A stretch of DNA of 64,000 bases, taken from Diphasiastrum complanatum (taxonomy: Eukaryota > Streptophyta > Lycopodiopsida > Lycopodiales > Lycopodiaceae). Of the stretch, positions 1-11,700 are shown piece by piece. Location: positions 39,612,141 to 39,676,140 of the forward strand of contig CM055095.1 of the NCBI GenBank assembly GCA_029204225.1, in the 5' to 3' direction. The notes under the pieces are model-generated. The model had not been told where the DNA came from, made no database searches, and worked only from the letters and a program-made list of their open reading frames with translations. The translations under genes and the position numbers were made by a program. Each line of letters opens with the position of its first letter. Position 1 is the first letter of the stretch.

Positions 1-1020
1 ATGATTAAGAATTATGATCCTAGAAAATGGTAGATTGGATCTATAATTCAGGACAGCAAGAAAAACACTTTAAAGTATGGAAATAATTAAATGCAATGAA
101 CATAAATGGAAGAGACAATACCATCGAGACATCAAGAACAAGAATGTAGGGAAGGGGGGGGGGGGGGGGGGTTCTCTACCCTCTCCAATCGATTTCTCCA
201 CCACAAATGATCTCTCTCGGATACTCGATGGAGGAGTGGAGAGCCCCTTTTATAATTTTTTTGTTGAGAATCAAGGTAGTAGGTTGATGAGCCAAGTAGT
301 TCCTCTAGGTGTTTGCATGCATTCTCTCCATGCATGAGTCCCAAGGACCTTAAAATAATTAACTTAGGACCTTAGGAACCTAAGCAATTAAATTTATTCT
401 TTTAACTACCTTGGAGTTGCTAACATCTTGCAAGAAGGGTCTCCAACTTAAAATATACCTTGACTCTCGATTTCTATGTTTTCTATTTTTTATTTCTTTT
501 ACATTGTGAACAAAATAACTAGGGGAATGTTTGTGAATGCTTACAAATGATAACACTCGGAAGCCGAGACGGGCCTGTAGGGCCGTGCGGGAGATTTTTT
601 TTTAAAGTTATCCCAAAAAAATCAGGGCAGACTCAAAATCTGCTGAATTTTTTTGTTTTTGGCTCCCAAAAGTCGCAAAACAGTCCTTATGGGCTATTTT
701 ATACAACTGTCAGAAAACAGAGATTTTCTGACGGTTTTGTGTGCATATTTTGACATCCAGATTTTCAATACACGGTTTATACATTTCTGCAACCATAACG
801 GCTACCTGAAAATCAGAAAAACCGTAAAATATTAAGCCTCTTAGCAAGCGTACAAGGCCCAAAACCTATCCAAACGACATTGGAATTGAACGAAGCGAAA
901 AACAAAGTTGTTCACATCGATCCAACAATGAAAACTAAGCTATCCTAACACATCAACAAGATGATTAAACCAACCGAAACTTAAGTTGAAGCGATTGTAC
1001 CTTATTCACAATGATCGGTG
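1..1020. other. repeat-like flank without a recognisable gene
   Basis: No coding exon is recognisable. The stretch holds an 18-base G homopolymer at 154-171 and AT-rich sequence. The part next to 1020 lies directly inside the primer-binding site of the minus-strand LTR at 1035-1520, so it should be the untranslated leader of that element. Confidence 0.5.
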
Positions 1021-1034
1021 GCTTTGATACCAAA
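1021..1034 (-). other. retrotransposon primer-binding site
   Basis: Read on the minus strand the site is TTTGGTATCAAAGC, one or two changes from the TGGTATCAGAGC complement of the initiator methionine tRNA 3' end. It lies immediately inside the LTR end at 1035, as expected for minus-strand priming. Confidence 0.7.
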
Positions 1035-1520
1035 TGTTAGAATCCTCATCGTCGATCTTGTCATTGCTAAGACATGATCAGGTGACGAACACTACGTTAC
1101 CGCCCATCCATAGAGGTACTGCCACGTCTCCCTCGTGCACTGGAGCTATAGACCACCATCGAGCAAGCTCGGAACTCCGATAAGCCATGGTGTCGCCTAC
1201 CTACATTCTGAGGCCTAGATAATAGTCCTGACCTGACCACTAGTGGAAGAGCTCTTCATTCTCCAAGAGAGAATGAATAACAAGCTCATGGAGATCCACC
1301 TTTATATACATAGTCCAGGTGGGGTCATCTCTGTCCGTAGGAGTCACACATGACCAACAACACGTGTCAGTTGTGCACACTTACGCGGGTCCATAATAAA
1401 GGGTCGCCTCACGCCAATAGGACATTGACACGTGGCACCCAAAGGACCTATAGCTTCAGACCAACGTCCGTCCCATGAAAGAGACCGTCACCTCAGGTAA
1501 CTTGTTGCGTGCCCTTAACA
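1035..1520 (-). mobile_element. LTR of a Ty3-gypsy-like retrotransposon (5' LTR, minus orientation)
   Basis: The 486-bp segment begins TGTTAGAA and ends CCTTAACA on the plus strand, giving the expected inverted TGTTA/TAACA termini, and a primer-binding site abuts its left end. A TATA-like stretch (tttatatacata) lies near 1302-1313. It shares islands with the chromovirus LTR at 26983-27445: a GTGCACTGGAGCTAT-like block and a GACACGTGGCACCCAAA-like block in the same order. I infer the same or a related family. No internal coding region remains beside it. Confidence 0.7.
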
Positions 1521-2779
1521 GGAGCAATGGGCAAATAGGTTGAAACTAGCAATGGATGTCATGGAGGGAGAAGAGGGCCATGGAGCTACAAGAAGGGACG
1601 AGAAAGTGTGATGGGCAACAAGAAGGACGACGATGAATAGGGAGGGAGTTTATTTTAGCAACTAATCAGAGGTCAAAAAAGTGCTTTGATACCGTGTTGT
1701 GAACTTAATCATAAATATCATGATCAAATGAAGTACAAATTTAACAAATAGTGAGTGTCCCTTGGTACTAGTCTTTTTGAGTTTGCTCACAAATGGTGAG
1801 TGGCTAGGAGGCCTAAGTTAGTATTTGAGTTGTTAGATTGCGAACGCATTTTCAACATGGTGGAAGCCTTGGCTAGTTGTGCACATTTTGGTCTTGCTGG
1901 GGGGGTTTGTTGGAGATATAATCCCGCTCTTGTTAGTTGGAGGCAAAAGACCTCATTGGTTGCATAAGCAAATATTAAAATGGATCATACATGAAGAGAT
2001 GCTGAAGAATATGTGCTTGACCTAAGGTTCTAGTCTTTTTGGAGTGCTCATATGTGGAGGAGATTCAGGATAGGATCTTAATACTCTACTTTTCAGCTTT
2101 TCAATGGATTTTGGTTATGCTTAGATATTCAGGATATGAGGTTCTAGTCTTTTTGGAGTGCTCATATGTGGAGGAGATTCAGGATAGGATCTTAATACTC
2201 TACTTTTCAGCTTTTCAATGGATTTTGGTTATGCTTAGATATTTGATCTTTGATTCGTTCTTGGGGCTGTGGCTCTTATGAAAAATTCTTCCATGTTTGG
2301 CCTTGTTTCAAGTGTGCAAATGATTTTGTTGTTTGTTGTTTGGTACTCTTGCTCCATGATCTCCTATGTAGTAGAGAAATCTTGGAGGGAGATCTTAGAG
2401 ACTAGGAATCTTGTATGACTTATGCAATGTCATTATTATATTATTAGAATTTTGATCATTGTTGATAATCACAAGGGAGATTTTTGCAATGCACTATAAT
2501 TGTATACTTAAATATGTTCAATGAGTATATATTGCTATGCAAATTGTGGCCTCTACTTTATGCTTCAAGTTGTTTGTTTTAAATAATTGATATAAGTTTG
2601 ATATACTCTTTATCAAGGTCATTTTTGATGGCACTTCAAGGTATGCAACTAAATTGTTTTGCAACAAGGCAAATTATAATATTTGTTTTCTTGACTAGTT
2701 CCTTTTGTGTTTTTCATGTTAAGATGCTTGATTGCTTGATTCATTTGAGCTTCTAACCTTCAATTTGACAATCTTGAAG
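1521..2779. other. upstream region of FBL15, no recognised exon
   Basis: The stretch between the LTR and the first recognised FBL15 exon is AT-rich and has no exon I can support. The N-terminal exon(s) of FBL15 could lie here or upstream of the window. The conserved Cys-rich N-terminus of flowering-plant homologues was looked for and not seen. A 114-bp tandem duplication lies at 2026-2243. Confidence 0.4.
2026..2243. repeat. 114-bp tandem duplication
   Basis: The unit starting GGTTCTAGTCTTTTTGGAG at 2026 is repeated from 2140 with no visible mismatch until about 2243. The near identity implies a recent local duplication. A small open frame across it merely reads the unit twice. Confidence 0.9.
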
Positions 2780-5700
2780 GTAAATCAAGTGGCATCTCTT
2801 CGAGGGTTTTACAGCCTTCTTCTTCCAATTCCTTGCAAGGGGGAATGCCTGTCAATAATCAAGGACAAAATCTTTTATCGTCGTTATCATTGGATAGTTC
2901 TTCACAAAATGGCTATGGACAATCCATGGCATTCGAAAGTGGGGATGATCACAAGAAGGATGGGGAAAATTGTGATGCCAAAGATGATTGGAAAGTTGGG
3001 ATGGATCTAACTGATGCTTTGATACACAAGGTAAAGCAAAAAAGTTTTGAAGAGTAAATGCCATTTTAGTAGCATTCTGTCTCTTGCCATCATGTCTTCT
3101 CCATGAAATGCAGTCACAAATAGAAAAGAAAATTGTAGTATATGCCTGTTAAGTGTATAGTGCTATTAGAATTGCTGGTGTGCTTAGGTTTTAGTGCTAC
3201 CACAAACCTTCTACCGAATCTGTTGATAAGAAAGTTGCCACTCATAGATTAAGCTTTCATTCATTAATATCATCATACCTATTATGATTTTTCAAGTGGT
3301 TTTGTATTTTTGCAGATATTCTCATTCCTTGACTACACTTCGCTTTGTCAAGCAGCGATGGTGTGTCGTCAGTGGTGTGTTGCTAGTGCCCATGAGGACT
3401 TTTGGACATTATTGAATCTTGAAGGCCGTAGAGTCACTCATGACCAAGGCATGATTAAATCTACTGTGTAGTTATAAGATCAAGCAAATTCTTTTTTGAG
3501 ATTTGCAATTTAGATCACATTCTAGTCACCTTTTAGCTCTTATAAACTCAATAAGTCTCAACAACATTTTATTGATATTGCAATTGTCTTCATCTATTTT
3601 TGTAGTTATGCAACTATGTAAAAAGTACCCAAAAGCGTCAAAGTTGAATCTCATAGGTGTACAATGTGTCGAGAGGGTGCTTGTTCGTGGCGCACTACAT
3701 TCCATGCGGTGGGTGTACTTTGTTGTTTATTCTTCAAGAAGTAAACATTATTTTCTTTTTTGATACAAGACACTATTTTGTGTTCGTTTATCCAAAGAAG
3801 GTAGTCTACAAGTTTGTTAACTTTTTAAATAATGGACATGTTTTATAGAGGCAACAACAAAAGAGAAGATAGGTAAGAGGGAAAAGTGCAAATATATTGA
3901 TAGAACAATGGATAACACTCATAATCAATGAATAAAGAATGGACATGTTTTACAGATGCAACAACAGAAGAGAAGATAGGTAAGAGGGAATAGTGCAAAT
4001 ATATTGATAGAACAATAAAAGTTTTTCTTTAGGTGGCTATCGTTTTGACCCATTTTGGTCAGAACGGGTTTCTGAGCATCATTAGCTTAACTTCACTTTA
4101 GGATCGATTTCCTTAACTAAACCAACATAATCTTTTTGAGAACATATTTTTGTTTCATTGATTATGATTGTTATGCTTGCCCTAGTGAGATTTCAAACCT
4201 AATGGCTAGAATTTCAAATTCAAAAGAAAATTCAGAATTGCAAATGTTTAACCTAAAAAAATCAGTACTGACATTTTTTTTTTCCCAATGGCCCACTTTG
4301 AAATGGAACTTGTTCTAAAACGTTGTCCAGGAACGCGCTCTGTTCCAGAACGGGCAACTATGAGCTAATCTAAGCTACATGCTACCACGTATGCATATTT
4401 ATATTGTCTAAGCAGTTATTTTGCAAGCAAGTAGCAATTAAATTCTTAAGTTTCAAACAATTTCCAAACTTACCAAAAAAAGTTTGAGACACGATCAAAC
4501 TGGTTTGGGTTTTTTGTATGGCTCATAGGCATGTTATATATAAGTTGTTTGTGGTCATAGTTGCACAAAAACACGTTTTTGGAGAAAAACGTTTCTAGAA
4601 ACGCGTTTCTAGAAACACAGTGCAACTATGTGTCAAATATATCAAAAAACTTGGATGAATGAGCATGTGAAAGCCAAATTATCAATAAATCTACACTGAG
4701 ATTATAGTAACATAAGCCATCATCTTTCTTCCAAAGGACCCATCTGACCATCTAATTATGATCCATAATTCATGAACATGCTTGTTGGCCCCCCCTTTTT
4801 GGGGATAATAAACAAAAACTTCAAAAAATGGACATTTGAAACAAATTTCAAATGTCTAAGTTTAAAGCAAATGTTATAAAAGAGTTAGGCTTGGAGGCCC
4901 AATATTTACCATATAACTTACAGATGATTGTAATTTGTGCCAAATAATAGATGATGAATACAAGGCCCCAAAGTATGTGCGTCTATTGACATATCAACAT
5001 TGTGAACTTCTTGTCCGTATAGATGTCCATGTGCATGATATGTGATTTGCAACACTCCCTCCTCCAAAAGACGGTGCCCTCATTCTCAATATACAGGAGA
5101 TGCTAATGCACTAAATTATAAGTTGCGGCAAAAATGCGTGTATCAAAGATGTCATTAAATGAATATGCTGAAGAAAAAGTTGAGAACCAAAAGCATAGTA
5201 CATTTGACTATATATCAAAATACAAATGCCAAAAGTAGTAATTTTGAAAATTGGAACCATGTGTGAAAAATTGTTGCCTATGTATTGCATTGCTATGGGG
5301 TGTTAGAAATAATGTTCATCTTTTAATGTTGTATAATTAGTGGTCAATTACCCCTAATTAAGCCCTACATAATCCTAGTCATTAGGGACGTATCATAATT
5401 CCTTTAAGTACATTCCCGCCTTTAGAAACGAAGTATTAAAGGATAGATTTACCAAACTCTCGCAAGAATAATTATTTTTAGATGTTTCCTGTAGATGATA
5501 AGAGAACTCATGTTGTGATGGTACTCATAAGTGGAGATCCTATGTGATATGAAATAATTCTCTAATTTGAGAGATTTGGCCTCACACCAATTTCCAAGCC
5601 CTTGTACTCTAGTGGTATCATAGATGCCCCTTGGCCAAGGCAACTTCAAAGTGACTATAATATCTTCCTACTCGAGCACCAAAATCAACCTAAAAAAGAA

Positions 5701-8700
5701 AACTTCAACTAGATTGACACTTTGAATTTAGCCAATCTAGCCTAAAGTTGGGGTGCATTATATATAATTTTCTTATTGATTGCTTGAGATTCGATTCAGT
5801 AGTGCGAAGTTAAAGCTAGAATTCTAAATTAGTTTACATTGAGGTGATTGGTGTATATTCCGATCTTTGGCAAATGGATGATTGAGCTAGTAAGGGGACC
5901 TGGATAACAAATAATTAAAGGTTATTTCTGAGTAATCTACATGTAGGATAGAATGAGTTTGGATTTTGAATTTGAAGTCGCTCATGAGTATTACTGCATA
6001 GATTGTCAAGATAGAGGGATGTAATTCTGTATGATATATTTGAGGATGAAGGGAAATCAGATCTAGGATTTAGACTAGATGACTTTGGATATATCATTAT
6101 GGCTCATATCATTGATCAATGCCTATCTTTTGATTTATATCGCTATATGGGTAAGTTTCATTGGATGAGAAATGATTGTTTAGTAGAGCCTCCATAGGTT
6201 GCATGTGAGGAATACGTCCTACACCAATCTCTTGTGCCAACTTCGCAGAAATAAAATCATGTGAAGAGTCAACATAAAAAAGAAGAAGAGTAGACTTCCG
6301 TTTAACTTGTCCCCAAGTCTTCAAGAAATCATGTGTTGGTCCGATGTTGTTGATATTTTTAGTGCCACGTGTTAGCACCTTATGTTGCCTCGTGTCATAG
6401 ATCTAATGGTGGGCTGTGCTTGAGGTGGGACCCACTTGTGCTAAGTATATGGAGATGATAGAACCCATTATCATTCATTTAGTCTACCTAGGGAGTGTGT
6501 GGATGGCACGAGTATGTGTGAGCCAGGATGCATCTCCAGCCATGGAGATGTGCCAGGTAGCTTAGCAATGAAACATTTGAAACATCAAACGTGAAATGTT
6601 TTCAAATGACTAGAAAAATTGACCAAACGCTTGAAACATTTTCATGTTATTTTGGAATTTCCAGAAAAATGAAACTAAAAAAAAAGCCCATTAGTTGTTA
6701 TACAACAAAAAAGCGTAAGTTTAAAGGGCACAGGACAATTCACAAGTCTACAATATCATGAAAAAGATCCCAAAAATCTTGAATTTAGGGCTTATTGGCA
6801 ACTTACATGTTGGATCAAAGCAACAGTAAAGCAGGAATATGCCTATGGAATTAGGGTACCCTAGTCTTCCAAACTAGCCTGCAAATCCCAAGTTGTTTTG
6901 ATGAGCAACAATAGAGTAATAAGCAATTGAACTTGATTGGTCTAGACCCAAGTTTTCAAAAACATTTCTATAATAAAAAAAAATTCTTTAAAAGTGCAAT
7001 TAATTAAGCCCCCAAAGTTCGTTGTTTTAGGGTTTATTAACATTCAAAATGCCTCGTTTCAAATGAGTTTGGTATAGCAGCGAAGTGCGTTTGGTTGCTG
7101 CTATGGTGCCAATGATAGGTGAGTGCGATGGCTGTTGGTATGGCATTTCAATTATCGTAAGAGGCTGGATTAGGCCGATTGGTGTTGACAGCTCCAATGC
7201 ATGAGGGTGACTCAATAATGTCTCACGGATGGGCGGTAACAAAGCATTTGTCACTTGATTGTGTGCGATCACTTGATGGAGATCGACTAGTTAGTTTCGT
7301 AATAATATTGCCTTCAGGGACAATTCTAATCGCATAATACATATGTAAGATTTTCAGTTGCTGGCACAAAGATTAGAAGAAATAGTACCTACTGATGGAT
7401 GATCCTCTACACCTTTGAGGTTGGACGAACTTACATTGGATGATATCGAGATGGATATGATGCAAATTTCTAGCACATACTCCAGTTTGAGGAAAAGCAA
7501 TTTGATGAGTAAAGATTTACATGTGGCTTTAAGTTAATTATGATGAAGTGTGGATGGAAACATAAGTGTATATCAAGCTCTAATCTAGTACTTTTTAATA
7601 AGAAACACGATATCATTAGATTTTTTTTTTTCAAAAAGTTTATTGAGGGCAATTCAATATCTTTTGAAGATGACCAGTTCAAGTTGAGGACAGACCATCA
7701 AGGATCTTTTTTTATCTAGGGGTAAATGACTAGAAGGAATGATGTTTTATGAATTGGATTCAATTTGAGTACTAGACCAGATTGATAGTGAGGAGAGAAT
7801 AAAAATGTTCTTAAGGAGAGGAGTATGTTATACTGGGGTTGATTAGGAGTAGTTGACTTGAGGCTAGCATAAGATAGTTAGTTTTGGACCTAGGGTTAAG
7901 GGACACCCTTAGTGGTAAGGCTATGTCTCTAAGGCCCTAGGGCTTGGGATAGCTCATAGATCTACTAAATGGACATAAGCACTCTTGAGAATATGGCTTG
8001 GGCTGCGGCTATTTAAGAGTGAGCTTGACATTCATCCATGGGTGTGAGGTGTGGACTAGGGGAATATGGATGAGCATCTGGATCCTTGTTTCTAAGGGAG
8101 AAATTTGGGATGATTCTTAGCTCGGGGTGAGCTTGCTCTTTGGTTAGGTTTGGTGATTCGCATGTTCTAATCCTAGATGTTTGGTTACTCCGTTGGATTC
8201 ATTTTAGGATCACTTACATTGGGTATTCTGGAGGGATATGAAGAGGTAGGCCATGGAAGAATGACGGGCTAGAAGAGATGGTGGAAGTAGATGTAGAAAG
8301 ATCAGCAGCAAAGATGAGGTCAAGAAAAAGCTCCAATATCAAGTTATGGACAGATTCACAAATATGGCATCACATAAGGCATAAGATGACTAAAATTGGT
8401 GAGCAAAGAGCAATCTCCTATAAAAATAATTATAGATCATCAACAATTATCAGAGACAAAGCCCTTTTAGAGAGCTGTAAGGGAACCTTAAATAAAATCA
8501 TGCATAATTTGAAAATTAAGGGGGCCAATAATCCTGGAGGGAACTAGTGTGCCCAAGTGGTAGGTGCCCTTGAAGTGGCATAAGAGTAGGCCCTGTATCG
8601 TGAATGTCCCTAACAAGCTGATTAGTCTTGGTTATGCTATTCCTAGATCACTACGTGCACAACATACATTGTTAGATGTAAATTTGATTGGCTATCAACC

Positions 8701-11700
8701 CTAATAGGTGACCGATGAAAGCCCAACTATGATAAGTCTACTAATCCTTCCATATTGGACTTAGTCTTCTAACAAAACTTTCTTTACAATCAAAGCAACT
8801 GTAAATATGGATTCTTGTCTATCATATATGGAGACATGACTGTGACAGAGTCATCGTTGAAAATTTACAAGCTATGAACTGTGGTTATCCAAGCAATAAG
8901 GAGAGAACTTAAAGTATTTCCATCTGAGTGAGTAAAAAATGTATATAACCATATGTGGAACTGAAAATCATATGCCTGCGTTTAAAGTGATTTCCAATCT
9001 TGAGTAAAGTCCTCAGCAAGGAGACCTCTTTTTGTTGATTCTTGCATGCGATAACCATGCCTTCTTGCTTCCATCACCATGCAAGGACAAATATAACTCT
9101 CCCTATTGTTTATTTGAAGAAGATACATTGGCAGTTCACTTTATGGGGCCCCTGATTATTGTTGCTCCAACAAAAATAAGGCCCACTTCATATTCCTTTA
9201 TTGAGCTAATGTTTCCATGAACTGTGATTCGCAGGCAAACAAATCTTGATTCGTCAAATGAGTCGTTTAGGTCCAATTTGAATTGGAAAGTTTTGGACCC
9301 AAAAGAATTAAGAAGAGAAACAGTTTTTTGATTTTGAATGATTCTTTGATTTTGCATTTCAATGCTTTGTTTTGTCTTAAATTTTTACGTTGCGTACTGT
9401 GTGATGGAGGTTTGATGATGGATCATGGATAAATCATATTGTTAAGTGGAAGTTGGAACACGGAATCAAGTTTGTGAAGTTTAAATTGTGTCCCTTCAAC
9501 ATTGTCATGTGCACTTGTGATTTTGTGAGCGCTAATTTGGTTCTAGGCTTCAGCTTTCTACAAGCCACAGTGAACTTTCAAATGTATGCATTCATTGACA
9601 ATCTAGTATCTATAATATTTTAGAAACATTGTAGACATTATTTTTTAGCATTATATCTAAAATAATCTGCAAAATATTTTCTTGCCGATTCTTTTGGGAT
9701 GTTCTGAACCATGGTTCATGCGATTCATCCGATTCTGAAAAGGTGGATTCTGAACCGGGTGGAAAACACTAACTGAGACCTCATCAGCACCTATTATAGT
9801 TTCATGGATTTCGGCAAGCATATAGATAAATTATGTAATGACCCCCTTGTTTGTGAACAATATAGTATCACAGTTGTTAGCTTACTGGTCCTAGACGGCT
9901 AACGTCTCATCCATGCCAATGCAGGTTACTGTATAGGATGTATCATGCAAGGCCAGCATGCCCATCACTTCTATACAGTCCACTTTAGTAAGTGCTATAC
10001 TGTCTCTACAAGGCTCTTTGTCCTAGAGCCATGTGGCAATAGTGTCCAACTAAGGTCACTAAACTTAATGGTTCCTAGGTCAGAACTGGAGGTTTCTCAT
10101 GAACAAACTGATATCCAGACTCTTAGGGCCCTGCAGGAGAATTGACGTCACTATGGATGCTTTCTTCAGAGGAACCCTAAGCAAAGAAGAAACATGGCCA
10201 TTGCATTGCATGTTTGTGAAAACTTGGCATGCTAGCTTGTAAATGGCCCATCCTTATTCACCTTTGGTTTTCATGTAGAGTCTACTCTCATGCATGGATT
10301 GAAATGATAACAAAGCTTTTGCAAAAAAGATTTAGCATGTAGAGCTAAAAAGCCCCTATCGAGAGTTTGATGCAATCCCTTGACCCTACACCAAGGGTTA
10401 TCCATTCACCTCCTCCATTTCCCTTTTACAATTGCTGCCTCTATCCACCAAGCATGTGCACTTCCAACATGCACTGCGCATAGTAATTGGATTGCCATGA
10501 TGTAGTGACCTGGCATGGTGCAACAGACCTCCACATTAGTGGATTTAAAACTCATGCTGCCAATGCTTGTTGTGTTAGCTATTTACATAGACTGCCAGAA
10601 CTCTCTTTTGTTCTGCAGGGGTCGCCAACTAGTTGATACACCAACTATCCAATGAGATCTGCCTTTATTGAATCCAACCAAGATCTGCACCTATTCTTGT
10701 TTTTGGCCAGAAACTAAAGTGTCTGTAGACATGAAGTCGACGTTCTATCTTTGAATAGCTTGATTACCTTCTGTTTGAAATGAAAAATTTTCCATTAAAA
10801 AATTAATCATGTAAATGAAAATTGACTCTGTATCATTCATGTGTGATGTGATGAAGTTAATTGGAAATCTCATGTAGTTCGCTGTCAAATCCAGATTCAC
10901 TAGCAGTAATTTGCTAGTTTATTTCAGCAATCCTCATGCAAGTTTAACTTTTGGAATTCTGCCCTGCAACTATTGCCCAACAACGTTAATATGCACTTTC
11001 TTCCATTCCATTGGGGTTCATAAACAGCCTTAAACTTCTGATTTCTTTCTTTTTCTTTTTTCTTAGTATTAAATTGCAACTGTTTTAGGCAGTCAATGAT
11101 TGCCTCCAGAACCAATCATTTACTGATACATACTATGTTTTCACCTGCAAACCACATAACCTTCTATAAACTGTGATCTCTCAAAGCAAGATTAGCAAAT
11201 TTTCATCCAAATCAGACACAACTACATGCAATTTGTTGTTCCAAAAGTTTGAACCAAATCTATGTAAAACTTGATACTTGCAAAGGAAAAAAACAAGTCT
11301 GTATACTTCCCTGTTTACGCTGGGGCTGGGATGCTACAGAATCACCCTTGTTAGCCAGGGACGTAACACTAAATCAGGCAAAATCATAACAAGTCAAGTA
11401 GTAGTCTGGATTTTCCTTTGAGTTGTGACACACTTTGTTTGACAAGTGAAATGTTCTCTTTCAATTTTCATTATGAATATGCTTCATCGGTCATAAAGAT
11501 TGAGAAATTATCAATTATAGAGTTTCCTTCATTTGCTGGAATTGGTATTGATCAAGACAATGATGCTTTCTTCCTGTGTGAACGTGAGGTATGCAGAAAT
11601 TTGCAGGCATTGGTATTAGGTCGTGGAACATTCAGTGATGGCATTTTTCATGCACTAGGAGCTGGGTGTTCATCTTTAAAGTTATTGAGCATCACCAATG

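Larger units (their letters stand above)
3709..11596 (+). other. 7.9-kb FBL15 intron
   Basis: The intron starts GTGGGTG and ends TATGCAG and separates codons for R and N in an aligned HSM-R/NLQAL segment. Known contents are a tandem duplication (3831-4015), a foldback (4556-4630) and a gypsy protease remnant on the minus strand (about 5900-6380). Between about 6400 and 11400 I recognise no gene: only AT-rich sequence and short open frames that match nothing I know. The in-frame stretch at 11418-11596 is read-through upstream of the next exon. Confidence 0.8.

Noticed and set aside
77-337. Open frame of 86 codons across the G homopolymer
   Set aside because: A poly-Gly stretch comes from the G run; no domain, splice signals or homology seen.
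2039-2281. 80-codon open frame upstream of FBL15
   Set aside because: It reads the 114-bp tandem duplication twice and has no relation to the FBL15 N-terminus.
7900-7960. tRNA-like sequence (GGTTAAGGGACACCC region)
   Set aside because: No cloverleaf pairing or B box could be assembled.
8278-8547. 89-codon basic open frame in the large FBL15 intron
   Set aside because: Lys/Arg-rich but no gag, zinc-knuckle or other motif; too little to call.
11418-11596. Possible alternative first exon of FBL15 in frame with the exon at 11597
   Set aside because: It is intron read-through; the AG at 11595-11596 joins perfectly with the upstream exon and the extra residues have no counterpart in the family.
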